A stretch of 49,069 nucleotides of DNA from Acidobacteriota bacterium (lineage in GTDB: Bacteria > Acidobacteriota > Blastocatellia > UBA7656): positions 1-49,069 of the forward strand of contig JBFMDH010000047.1 in NCBI GenBank assembly GCA_040754075.1. The letters run 5' to 3'. Numbering within the stretch: the first letter of the stretch is position 1; each line of letters starts with the position of its first letter. Under the pieces are notes generated by a model. That model was given only the letters and a program-made list of their open reading frames with translations. It did no database searches and had not been told where the DNA came from. The position numbers were made by a program, and so were the translations under genes. Below are positions 18,212 to 25,025 of the stretch, in pieces.

Positions 18212-18595
18212 ATGCCGACGAATGAAATTCCGAAAAGCGAATGGAAAAATTTCTTTCATGACTTCAGCCGTTTTCATCGAGGGTGGATTCTCACTGTCGA
18301 AATCTTCAGCAGAGATTTCGGCGCGCAACACGAAACCCGCGAGATTCCCTTTGAGGGGATCATTGCCGAACTCAGCCAGAATGGGCACAGCAGTCTGGAA
18401 TTGATTATGGGAGAAAGCGCCAAAAATCACCTGACCCACACCATCACTGCGCCGACCCATGTGCGATATGAGAGCGAAGGGCAAAGCGAAGTCATTCAAA
18501 TTGAATCGCAGGATGGGGTGACGACGCTGCTCAGTTTTCATCGCGCTTCGCTTCCAGACCGCGTGACCATAGGCATGTTAAAAGAGCTGCTATGA
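18212..18595 (+). CDS. DUF5335-family protein
   Basis: 127-aa small acidic protein resembling DUF5335 proteins, which accompany USPs, Hsp20 and BCAM0308 proteins in stress clusters. It starts with EIPKSEWKNFFHDFSR; the middle reads ETREIPFEGIIAELS and the end IESQDGVTTLLSF. No catalytic motif is visible. The start is the ATG at 18212, 8 bases after AAGGAG. Its stop overlaps the start of the amidohydrolase gene by 4 bases (ATGA), indicating translational coupling. Function unknown. Confidence 0.72.
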   Translation: MPTNEIPKSEWKNFFHDFSRFHRGWILTVEIFSRDFGAQHETREIPFEGIIAELSQNGHSSLELIMGESAKNHLTHTITAPTHVRYESEGQSEVIQIESQDGVTTLLSFHRASLPDRVTIGMLKELL

Positions 18596-20085
18596 GAAAA
18601 TTTCTGGTGATGCTTGCGTTGCTTGCTGTACTGGCATTTCCACTCATCAGACCATCTCAAGAACTCGCCATATCCGGCTCGCTCGTCATCAATCACGTTA
18701 CGGTTATTGATTTAACCGGAAGCCCCGCGCAAAAGGATATGACGGTGGTTGTGAGCGGCGGACGCATCAACGAAATTTTCCCGACACCCGACAATCGCTT
18801 TTCCGAAAACGCCAGGGTCATTGATGGCACAGGTAAATTCCTGATCCCTGGCTTATGGGATATGCACGTCCACGTTTTGCAAAAACGGCGATTGCCGCAT
18901 ACCGCCGCCAGGTTTCTGACAAACGGCGTGACCGGCTTTCGCGATATGGGAAGCCCGCCCGATGAACTCGCAGAAATCCCCGTGTGGCGTCAGGCAATCC
19001 GCGACGGGTCACTGCTTGCGCCGCGTTTTGTTGCCGCAGGCGCGATACTTGACGGGTCGCCGGCGATGTTCCCGCACCTGTCCATCGGCGTAAAAGATGC
19101 AAGCGAAGCTCGCCGGGCGATTGCTGATTTGCGCGACTACAAAATCGACTTCATCAAAGTCTATACCTTGCTTTCCCGCGATGCCTATTTTGCGATTGCC
19201 GATGAAACCCAAAAAAATAATCTGCCGTTTGCCGGGCATGTTCCCGATAGCGTCAGTGCCGTTGAAGCCTCGGACGCCGGGCAACGAAGCATTGAACACC
19301 TGAGCGGCGTGTTGCTCGCCTGTTCGACAGATGAAGATGATTTGCGCCGCCGCTTGCTCGAAGCCCGTCGCGCCGGCGATGCGGCGCTGTTGCACGATGC
19401 GCTTGAACGGATTCTCACGAGAGGCGCGCAAACCTACAGTCAAGCGAAAGCCGAAAATCTCTTCGCCCATTTCGCGAAAAATCAAACCTGGCAAACCCCG
19501 ACTCTGGTCGGACTCTGGAACCCTGAGCTTGCCAATCGAAAAAAACCGCGTCAACCCGATGATCTGCAATTCAACAAAACCCCGGCATGGTTTAAAACCC
19601 AGCCGCTATTTCAAGGGCAATCGTTATTGCAAGCGCAATCGCTGTGGTTGGATGGCTGTTGTCTGAACGCTTCGGCGGAAAATATTTTCAGCTTTGCAGG
19701 CAATGATAAAGTTCCCGAAATCATGCAGGCGATGCATAGAGCCGGCGTCCGGTTTTTAGCCGGAACCGATGCGCCGAACCTCTGGGCGCAGCCGGGCGCA
19801 AGCCTTCATCGGGAGTTGGAATTATTCGTCGAATTGGGACTCACGCCAATGGAAGCCTTGCAAACCGCGACGCGCAATCCGGCAATTTATCTCGGCTTGA
19901 GCGATTCGCTTGGAACGATTGAACAAGGCAAAATTGCCGACCTCGTGTTGCTTGATGAGAATCCCCTTGATGATATTCGCAATACTCGGAAAATCGCAGC
20001 GGTCATGGTGAACGGACAATTTTTTACACGAGCAGAGTTGCTGGCGCGATTGGCTGAAAATGAGGCGAACAGCCTGGCGAATTAA
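18592..20085 (+). CDS. Secreted amidohydrolase (imidazolonepropionase-like)
   Basis: 497-aa metal-dependent hydrolase of the amidohydrolase superfamily. Residues 1-27 form a signal peptide. Metal-site motifs are visible: WDMHVHV (first His pair), FIKVYT with the carboxylated-Lys candidate, GHVPDS and SIEHLSG (His ligands), and AGTDAPNLW with the late Asp. The end, GTIEQGKIADLVLLDENPL, is the usual beta-sandwich return. Relatives act as prolidase-like or imidazolonepropionase-like enzymes; the substrate cannot be told here. Translation is coupled to DUF5335 through an ATGA overlap, an odd pairing for a secreted degradative enzyme. Confidence 0.88.
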   Translation: MRKFLVMLALLAVLAFPLIRPSQELAISGSLVINHVTVIDLTGSPAQKDMTVVVSGGRINEIFPTPDNRFSENARVIDGTGKFLIPGLWDMHVHVLQKRRLPHTAARFLTNGVTGFRDMGSPPDELAEIPVWRQAIRDGSLLAPRFVAAGAILDGSPAMFPHLSIGVKDASEARRAIADLRDYKIDFIKVYTLLSRDAYFAIADETQKNNLPFAGHVPDSVSAVEASDAGQRSIEHLSGVLLACSTDEDDLRRRLLEARRAGDAALLHDALERILTRGAQTYSQAKAENLFAHFAKNQTWQTPTLVGLWNPELANRKKPRQPDDLQFNKTPAWFKTQPLFQGQSLLQAQSLWLDGCCLNASAENIFSFAGNDKVPEIMQAMHRAGVRFLAGTDAPNLWAQPGASLHRELELFVELGLTPMEALQTATRNPAIYLGLSDSLGTIEQGKIADLVLLDENPLDDIRNTRKIAAVMVNGQFFTRAELLARLAENEANSLAN

Positions 20086-20291
20086 ACCGTCGTTGAATGC
20101 CGGAGGTTTTACCAAAAAATTTAATCGGCTCCAGACGAAGGGTGAAAATTGTTCCTCGGATTCGGCGGACAAGGCGGATCAGATTTTCAGGCAGGCTATC
20201 TGTTTCATCTGTCCAATCACCAAGATACACTTTCTTTTTTTTAAGGGCGTCTGCTTTTAATAACCATTTCCTGATGGTTGTAATCCCCACA

Positions 20292-21059
20292 TCATTCGCC
20301 GAGCCAGCGCCGACGCTTCATGACTTTCTTTCGCTGCAAGCCGAATTTTTCAACCGCATGTTTTTGGATGTGCGCCATAGCTTCATCCGTCGAATCGGTG
20401 ACTAACAGTAAATCCAAATCTTCGGGCGAAATGGTTTTTGCGATAACCATCTTGCGCAGAAAATCCATCATCGGCGCGTAATAATCTGTGCCCATTAACA
20501 CCACGGGAAAGTTCAAAACTTTTTTGGTTTGAATCAAGGTGAGGGCTTCAAACAATTCATCCATCGTTCCCATGCCGCCGGGCAAAACGATGAAGGCGTA
20601 AGAATATTTGAGCAGCATCACTTTGCGCACAAAGAAATATTTGATGCTCACCCAGCGGTCGAGATAGGGGTTGGGTTTTTGCTCAAAAGGCAATTGAATG
20701 TTGCACCCGACCGAGCGCCCGCCGACCTCTTTCGCGCCGCGATTGGCGGCTTCCATAATGCCTGGCCCGCCGCCGGTCATCACCGTAAAGCCTAAATCGA
20801 CCAGTTTGCCGCCGACCTGGCGCGCCATTTCATAATAGGGGTGGTCTGCGGTAAATCGCGCCGAGCCGAAAACCGTCACACAGGGTCCGACAAAATGCAG
20901 GGTGCGAAAACCTTTTAAAAATTCCCACATGATGCGAAAGAGCATCCACAGTTCCGATTGTCGGGAATGCGGGCCTTCGAGGAAATAACGTTCTTTGGGA
21001 CTTTTTTCTGCCGGTACTTTCGCGGTTGCCGAAGGCAGTCCTTCGATATTTGTCGCCAT
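20292..21059 (-). CDS. LOG-family (TIGR00730) Rossmann-fold protein
   Basis: 255-aa LOG (Lonely Guy)/lysine-decarboxylase-like protein. Core motifs: VTVFGSARF, MTGGGPGIMEAANRGA and the nucleotide-binding PGGMGTMDELFEALTLIQ. LOG proteins are usually cytokinin-riboside-phosphate or nucleotide 5'-monophosphate phosphoribohydrolases. The roughly 50-residue N-terminal extension, including RYFLEGPHSRQSELWMLFRI, is typical of the longer bacterial branch. It lies convergent to the amidohydrolase and 182 bp downstream of a USP gene on the same strand, which could share its transcript. Confidence 0.88.
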   Translation of the reverse strand: MATNIEGLPSATAKVPAEKSPKERYFLEGPHSRQSELWMLFRIMWEFLKGFRTLHFVGPCVTVFGSARFTADHPYYEMARQVGGKLVDLGFTVMTGGGPGIMEAANRGAKEVGGRSVGCNIQLPFEQKPNPYLDRWVSIKYFFVRKVMLLKYSYAFIVLPGGMGTMDELFEALTLIQTKKVLNFPVVLMGTDYYAPMMDFLRKMVIAKTISPEDLDLLLVTDSTDEAMAHIQKHAVEKFGLQRKKVMKRRRWLGE

Positions 21060-21241
21060 ATGCTTATTCTCGCTTTAAAAAATTCTGACTGCGGGGATTT
21101 AGAGTTTAGAACAACGACCGGGATTTTCACACTGCGCGGTGTGCTGGTGTGGAAAGCGAACAAAAAAAGCTTAAAAGTTTTTTTTCATCGCCCGGGTGAA
21201 TCGGGCGCGAATGAATCAAGGTGCCATCCCGAAGTTTTACT

Positions 21242-21694
21242 TCACCCGTGCAGTTGGCTTGCAAGAGATTTATCGGGTTTTTTCGCGCGGATGATTTCAA
21301 CCGAGCAAGGCGAATGGCGCAAAACATCTTTTGCGGTGTTTTTGGAAAGCAGGTGGCTGAGGGTGGTTTCGTGCGAGCCGAGCAAAATAAAATCCGCGCC
21401 CCAGGTTTTGGCAAAGTTGACGATGCTTTTTGCCGGACGACCTTTCATAATCGCGGCGGTTGTTGAAATGCCACGGGCGCGCAATTTTTCGGCAGCATGT
21501 TTGACCAGAGATTTTGCCGAAGTGTTTTCGGCTTCGACATAAGCTTCGACATCAACGAAATGTGATGAGAGCGATTTCGGGTCGCGCACATAGAGCACGC
21601 ACATGGCGGTGTCGGGCGACCACTCACGCGCAACGATTTCATTGATGACAGCAGTTGAATTGAGCGACCCATCAATAGCAACGAGCACTTTCAT
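21242..21694 (-). CDS. Universal stress protein with degenerate ATP loop
   Basis: 150-aa UspA fold, MKVLVAIDGSLNSTAV to PCSVEII. In place of the ATP-binding G-x2-G-x9-GS loop it has GSHETTLSHLLSKNTAK, lacking the key glycines, so it probably does not bind ATP in the usual way. The ATG at 21694 is preceded by AAGGAGAG. A strong sigma-54-type promoter lies at 21756-21769 on the same strand, and the enhancer dyads beyond it are shared with a divergent promoter. Confidence 0.88.
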   Translation of the reverse strand: MKVLVAIDGSLNSTAVINEIVAREWSPDTAMCVLYVRDPKSLSSHFVDVEAYVEAENTSAKSLVKHAAEKLRARGISTTAAIMKGRPAKSIVNFAKTWGADFILLGSHETTLSHLLSKNTAKDVLRHSPCSVEIIRAKKPDKSLASQLHG

Positions 21695-21755
21695 CTGTCC
21701 ACTCTCCTTTGCGAGAATCGGTCGTTAAATAAACCAAACCTTGTTTGACCATCGA

Positions 21756-21769
21756 GCAACCGCCATGCC
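21756..21769 (-). promoter_or_regulatory. Sigma-54-type promoter for the USP gene at 21694
   Basis: On the minus strand TGGCATGGCGGTTGCT matches the -24/-12 consensus with exact GG-N10-GC spacing (GG at 21769-21768, GC at 21757-21756). The predicted start near 21744 gives a 50-nt leader. The dyads at 21842-21857 and 21864-21879 lie about 81 and 103 bp above the GG. Confidence 0.72.
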
Positions 21770-21841
21770 AACTGCTTAAAGGCTTTTTCTGATTCTTGTA
21801 AAACTATTTTTTCTGAAATTGGGCAGATTCACTCAGCCCTT

Positions 21842-21879
21842 AGGGAAATCTTCCGCAGTGGCGTGCGGGTTTTCTCGCA
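21842..21879. promoter_or_regulatory. Paired enhancer-like dyads between divergent sigma-54 promoters
   Basis: AGGGAAATCTTCCGCA (21842-21857) and TGCGGGTTTTCTCGCA (21864-21879) are 22 bp apart, two helical turns. The second has perfect TGCG/CGCA arms. Its centre is about 60 bp above the GG of the plus-strand promoter at 21931, the spacing seen at other promoters in this window. Probably bound by a NtrC-type activator. Confidence 0.6.
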
Positions 21880-21930
21880 AACTCGTGTGGCAAAGCCCGA
21901 TTTTAATCGAAATTTGCTGTTTTTATACGC

Positions 21931-21944
21931 GGCACGTCTATTGC
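21931..21944 (+). promoter_or_regulatory. Sigma-54-type promoter for a structured RNA or leader
   Basis: CGGCACGTCTATTGCT has GG at 21931-21932 and GC at 21943-21944 with 10 bases between. The start is predicted near 21956, directly ahead of a hairpin-rich segment with a T-run, about 280 bp before the next coding start. Confidence 0.7.
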
Positions 21945-21955
21945 TCTTATGACAA

Positions 21956-22135
21956 CCGCAAGGTGAACTTTCAATAAGCATAACGCTGAAGGGAATACCT
22001 TAGCGTAGGGGTCTAATGAAGTCGCCAGCGGTCAAAGTATACCCGCTCACAAAAGCCGAGTGTGTGCCTGCTCTACTCTCCGGCAGCGTTGCTGGAATAA
22101 CGGCTCAGTGATTGACCGCTGGCGATATTTTTTTT
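21956..22135 (+). ncRNA. Putative sigma-54-driven small RNA or attenuator leader (~180 nt)
   Basis: Sequence between the predicted start and a run of eight T is noncoding and highly structured. Hairpin 1 (21983-22006) pairs ACGCT with AGCGT and AAGG with CCTT around a 5-base loop, with one bulged G. The closing stem pairs TCGCCAGCGGTCAA (22022-22035) with TTGACCGCTGGCGA (22112-22125), 14 of 14, over a 76-nt interior that has a small CAGC-gtt-GCTG hairpin and an AGCCG/CGGCT pair. TTTTTTTT follows at 22128-22135. GGGGTCT (22008-22014) can alternatively pair with AGACCCC (22144-22150) beyond the T-run. It could be a free sRNA or an attenuator for the gene at 22235. I do not recognise a known RNA family. 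Confidence 0.6.
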
Positions 22136-22234
22136 GTTTCTACAGACCCCAGGCGATTCAACAATCTCCGGCTTACCGTGCCCGCTGAATAAGACGATTA
22201 AATAATCAGATAAAAGAATAGAGGGACTGTCGTT

Positions 22235-22711
22235 ATGCAGATTTTATCCGACTTCACGCGATGGTTGTATCGTGGTCAGCGACCCAACTGGCTGGCGAAG
22301 GTGATGAATAGAGCTTCGGCAATAGTAGCTTCGCTGGGCGTCACCGCCAATTACATGGAGACATTGGAAGTGGTCGGTCGAAAGTCTGGACGAACTTTCT
22401 CATTGCCTGTGGTAGTTGCCATTGTCAACGGAGAGCGATACCTCGTCTCCATGCTTGGCGATGATGTTCAATGGGTGCGTAACGTCAGAGCCGCCGGAGG
22501 ACGAGCAGTTTTACGAAGCGGCGGTCGTGAAGCCATTCAACTCGAAGAAGTGCAGGCTGACAAGCGCGCCGTGATTTTGAAAGCCTACTTAAAGCGGGCA
22601 CCCGGGGCGCGCCCGCACGTACCCGTAAACAAAGATGCGCCGATTGCCGAATTTGAAAAGATCGCGGCAGCCTTCCCGGTCTTCCGGGTTATCTCTGATG
22701 TGCCGGTTTAG
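22235..22711 (+). CDS. Deazaflavin-dependent nitroreductase-family protein
   Basis: 158-aa protein of the F420H2-dependent/nitroreductase (PF04075, Ddn-like) family with a split-barrel fold. Family features: METLEVVGRKSGRTFSLPV, GERYLVSMLGDDVQWVRN, and an end with FPVFRVI. Members use F420 or flavins to reduce quinones or nitro compounds. The ATG at 22235 follows GAGGG. It lies downstream of the structured RNA and its T-run, so expression from the sigma-54 promoter would need read-through. Convergent with the membrane protein gene that ends 12 bp away. Confidence 0.82.
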   Translation: MQILSDFTRWLYRGQRPNWLAKVMNRASAIVASLGVTANYMETLEVVGRKSGRTFSLPVVVAIVNGERYLVSMLGDDVQWVRNVRAAGGRAVLRSGGREAIQLEEVQADKRAVILKAYLKRAPGARPHVPVNKDAPIAEFEKIAAAFPVFRVISDVPV

Positions 22712-22722
22712 CGATGCTCGGC

Positions 22723-23109
22723 TTATGGCATCGCAACGTTTTTGACGTGGCGCGCCAGCCACCAGACCAAAAGATAAATGAACCCCGGCGCGGCAAACAT
22801 TAAAAATGCCCAGCCTTTCGGAAAAGAACCGCTGAGCAGCCATTCATAAATGAAATAGAATGCCGCAAGACTTGAAACCGTAATCAATCCGCCCAAGCCT
22901 TCGCGCCGCCAGGCAATCATCAGTCCGATGACCACGCCGACCGGAAAAAACAATAAACCAACCCATTCTTTCGGGGTAATTTTGGCAGGTTGTATGCCTT
23001 CACCGATAAAGAAAAGGAAGAGCAGGACGACGCTCATCACGCTCCAGATTCTCGCCGTCCACCTGAGCCATAAAACAATATCGCTCGAATGCAGGTGTGG
23101 GTAATTCAT
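22723..23109 (-). CDS. Small four-helix membrane protein (DUF7670-like)
   Basis: 128 aa with four clear hydrophobic segments (about residues 20-38, 50-66, 72-92 and 98-120). Motif-like parts are LRWTARIWSVMSV, EWVGLLFFPVGVVIGLMIAW and RREGLGGLITVSSLAAFYFI. It resembles small membrane proteins I know as DUF7670. Function unknown. The ATG at 23109 lies 7 bases after AGGAGG; the frame extends upstream to 23154, but that part lacks a ribosome site. It could follow Hsp20 in the same transcript, though a strong hairpin separates the two. Confidence 0.72.
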   Translation of the reverse strand: MNYPHLHSSDIVLWLRWTARIWSVMSVVLLFLFFIGEGIQPAKITPKEWVGLLFFPVGVVIGLMIAWRREGLGGLITVSSLAAFYFIYEWLLSGSFPKGWAFLMFAAPGFIYLLVWWLARHVKNVAMP

Positions 23110-23260
23110 GGTTCTACCTCCTGATGAGAAGCGCGTCTTCGGTGCGCAAACCAAATTTGCAATACCGACAGGCGAAACGCGGCGATCAATTTCCGCAAAG
23201 CTCCAAAAGGAAAGTCGTCATAAGTTTTTGCCCTTTTGTGAAAACCCTCAAAACGGAAAC

Positions 23261-23306
23261 AGGCTCACTGAGAGCCTGACGTTGACACGTAGTGTTCAGT
23301 GAGCCT
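23261..23306. terminator. Perfect 11-bp hairpin after hsp20
   Basis: AGGCTCACTGA (23261-23271) and TCAGTGAGCCT (23296-23306) pair perfectly across 24 bases, just past the hsp20 stop. T-rich stretches follow on the minus strand (GTTTCCGTTTT), so it is probably a terminator or transcript-end stabiliser. Confidence 0.6.
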
Positions 23307-23318
23307 GGTTGGGGTAAT

Positions 23319-23792
23319 TTATTTAACGGTAATCTCAATCGGTTTCGGCTTTGCTTCTTCTTTCTTTGGTAAGGTGATGGTCAAGAGTCCATCCTTGAAA
23401 TCCGCCACCACTTTGTTGGCATCCACTGTCATTGGCAGTGTAAAGCTTCGCAAAAATTCACCATACTTCCGTTCGACCCTGACATAATTTTCTTTGCGGG
23501 TCTCCTCTTCAAACTTGCGCTCACCGCTCAAGGTCAAAATGTTATTTTCGATATTGACCTTGACATCTTCTTTCTTGGCACCCGGAAGTTCCGCTTTGAC
23601 GACAATTTCATTTTCGGTTTCATAAATGTCACAAGATGGCATCCAGGTCTTGAGCGACAAGGTTTCTTCAGGAATGGCGAACGGGAAGTCTTCATCGAAG
23701 AAGCGACTCATCCGATTTTGGAAAATGCGGAAAGGATCCAACGCGGTCATTTCACGCATCATCTTTTTGGGAGCTAATCCTGTCCCTGTCAT
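23319..23792 (-). CDS. Hsp20/alpha-crystallin small heat-shock protein
   Basis: 157-aa small heat-shock chaperone that binds unfolding proteins as oligomers without ATP. After an N-terminal arm (about 1-50, with FRIFQNRMSRFFDEDF) the alpha-crystallin domain runs from about 50 to 145. Typical parts are CDIYETENEIVVKAELPGAKKEDV (in pieces CDIYETENE and KAELPGAKKED), GERKFEEETRKENYVRVER, YGEFLRSFTLP and VADFKDGLLTITLPK. The tail PKPIEI carries the I-x-I-type motif for oligomer assembly. The ATG follows AAGGAGGTGAG. A sigma-54-type promoter lies 158 nt upstream, leaving a long leader with an inverted repeat. Confidence 0.93.
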   Translation of the reverse strand: MTGTGLAPKKMMREMTALDPFRIFQNRMSRFFDEDFPFAIPEETLSLKTWMPSCDIYETENEIVVKAELPGAKKEDVKVNIENNILTLSGERKFEEETRKENYVRVERKYGEFLRSFTLPMTVDANKVVADFKDGLLTITLPKKEEAKPKPIEITVK

Positions 23793-23833
23793 GATGACTC
23801 ACCTCCTTGTTGATGATTGTCAAATAGATCTCC

Positions 23834-23897
23834 CACACGAGTAAGAAGGTTTCTCAGTCAATCCCCCGTGAATTACCAAAGCTTCATTACTCGTGTG
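23834..23897 (-). promoter_or_regulatory. Inverted repeat in the hsp20 leader
   Basis: CACACGAGTAA (23834-23844) and TTACTCGTGTG (23887-23897) pair perfectly over 42 bases, with further pairing outside (CTC/GAG). It lies inside the predicted 158-nt leader of hsp20. It is not a CIRCE element. It may be a repressor operator or an RNA fold that controls translation; the ribosome site itself is not in the stem. Confidence 0.5.
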
Positions 23898-23962
23898 AGA
23901 GCGTTTCGGAGCAGAAGAGGGTTTCAAACAATTCAACTGTTGAACCCCATTAACGAATGGAG

Positions 23963-24042
23963 CAAAGTTTATGCCAGTGAAAACGCGGACGGAATTGCCG
24001 GTTTTGGCGGGTTTTCAACGATGGGATGGCGATTTTTACGCA
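23963..24042 (-). promoter_or_regulatory. Sigma-54-type promoter and paired dyads for hsp20
   Basis: On the minus strand TGGCATAAACTTTGCT has GG at 23976-23975 and GC at 23964-23963, with exact spacing. Upstream dyad-like sites are GCGATTTTTACGC (24029-24041), centred about 59.5 bp above the GG, and GCGGGTTTTCAACG (24007-24020), 21 bp nearer. The first ten bases of the latter equal those of the site at 21865. The remaining part of 23793-24165 holds nothing else seen. Confidence 0.7.
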
Positions 24043-24165
24043 CTTTGATACCATCGCTTGGGTAAGATTGCACACTTCTTCTCAGTTCCGGTTGCCAGTG
24101 CTTGAAATAGATAAAGGTAGAAATACGCGAAACCCTTTCTACCTTTTATAGCAACCGGCACAGCG

Positions 24166-24606
24166 TTATTTGCCGGGATATTTTTCATAACAGTTGGTTG
24201 AACTGTTTGTCATATCGCTATCCAACACCGTCATAACCTGAGATTTAATCCCGAGTTTTGGCAAGGGCATAATCTCAATCGAACCTTTACCTTCATGCGT
24301 AGCCATATTGCAGGAAAATATAACCTGACGATCCGATTGAATATGGATCAGGGTAAGACTATCGCCATCAGCTTCAACTAAGCCCAACCCGCTCAAAATT
24401 ACATTGCTATTGCATTGGACAAATTTATAGGCACCTGTCGTCTGATCAAAAACTATAAAATTGCCACTCGTATCATCCTGAATGATCATTATGGGATCGG
24501 TTGGCGGTGATACCGGCGCTGGGTCAATATCGCTATTTTTCTGGGCAAAGGTTGAAAGGCTGAGAAGTAGGGCTAAGGGGATAAGAACAGTTAGTATTCG
24601 TTTCAT
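24166..24606 (-). CDS. Small secreted protein of unknown function
   Basis: 146 aa with a clear signal peptide (residues 1-22, LTVLIPLALLLSLSTFAQ). The mature part has SGNFIVFDQTTGAYKFVQC, then SGLGLVEADGDSLTLIHI and DRQVIFSCNM. Similar Gly/Asp-rich exported proteins are common in acidobacterial genomes, but no function is known to me. The ATG at 24606 is 6 bases after GGAGG; the frame also has a TTG directly before it. The promoter at 24741-24754 is the closest sigma-54 consensus match in the window, giving a leader of about 120 nt. Confidence 0.78.
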   Translation of the reverse strand: MKRILTVLIPLALLLSLSTFAQKNSDIDPAPVSPPTDPIMIIQDDTSGNFIVFDQTTGAYKFVQCNSNVILSGLGLVEADGDSLTLIHIQSDRQVIFSCNMATHEGKGSIEIMPLPKLGIKSQVMTVLDSDMTNSSTNCYEKYPGK

Positions 24607-25025
24607 CAAAGACCTCCTATAAAGCTACACAGGTAATTAAAAATGATTACAGATCACCTGTATAAGGGTGAGATAGGCTGGTAAATACCAATAAGGGCAT
24701 GACGTATTTGCTTGCCGCCCCGAAACTGTTCACCAATCGTGCAACTGATGTGCCATTTAACCAAGCGGGAAAAGCGCCATCATATGCCAGGTGCCGATGG
24801 CGATAGATGACTGGAATAGGGAAAGGAAAACCGGTTTACCGCCATTTCAGGTGTCCAATATTTTTCAACGGTGTGGATTCACTTCAAGAAATTTTGTCAC
24901 AGGTGTGGCGCTTAGGATTGGTGAGCCGGGTGGAAATGCTCCAGGGGTTACTCAATCATTGACAGCGGCAGATAAGCCGACTTCAACAACACTTGCCGGA
25001 ATTTGCAGAAATGGGTTTGCGTCAA
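24607..25025. other. Intergenic region between secreted-protein and PFK genes
   Basis: About 420 bp. It contains the sigma-54-type promoter at 24741-24754 and a GCG-N7-CGC dyad at 24765-24779, too close to the -24 box to be a standard enhancer. The plus-strand frame 24791-25255 runs into the PFK gene in antisense and lacks a ribosome site, so I do not call it. Nothing else was seen. Confidence 0.5.
24741..24754 (-). promoter_or_regulatory. Sigma-54-type promoter, near-perfect consensus
   Basis: On the minus strand TGGCACATCAGTTGCA has GG at 24754-24753 and GC at 24742-24741. It matches the -24/-12 consensus at every strongly conserved base. Start predicted near 24729. No good upstream dyad is found at the usual 58-60 bp, unlike most of the other promoters. 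Confidence 0.75.

Noticed and set aside
21180-21215. Hairpin CGCCCG/CGGGCG after the USP gene at 21242 as terminator
   Set aside because: On the USP strand it is followed by a run of A rather than T, so it is not a standard terminator there; the T-run lies on the wrong side.
24765-24780. GCG-N7-CGC dyad next to the promoter at 24741 as an enhancer site
   Set aside because: Its centre is only about 17 bp above the GG, which would block rather than activate a sigma-54 promoter; left as undetermined.
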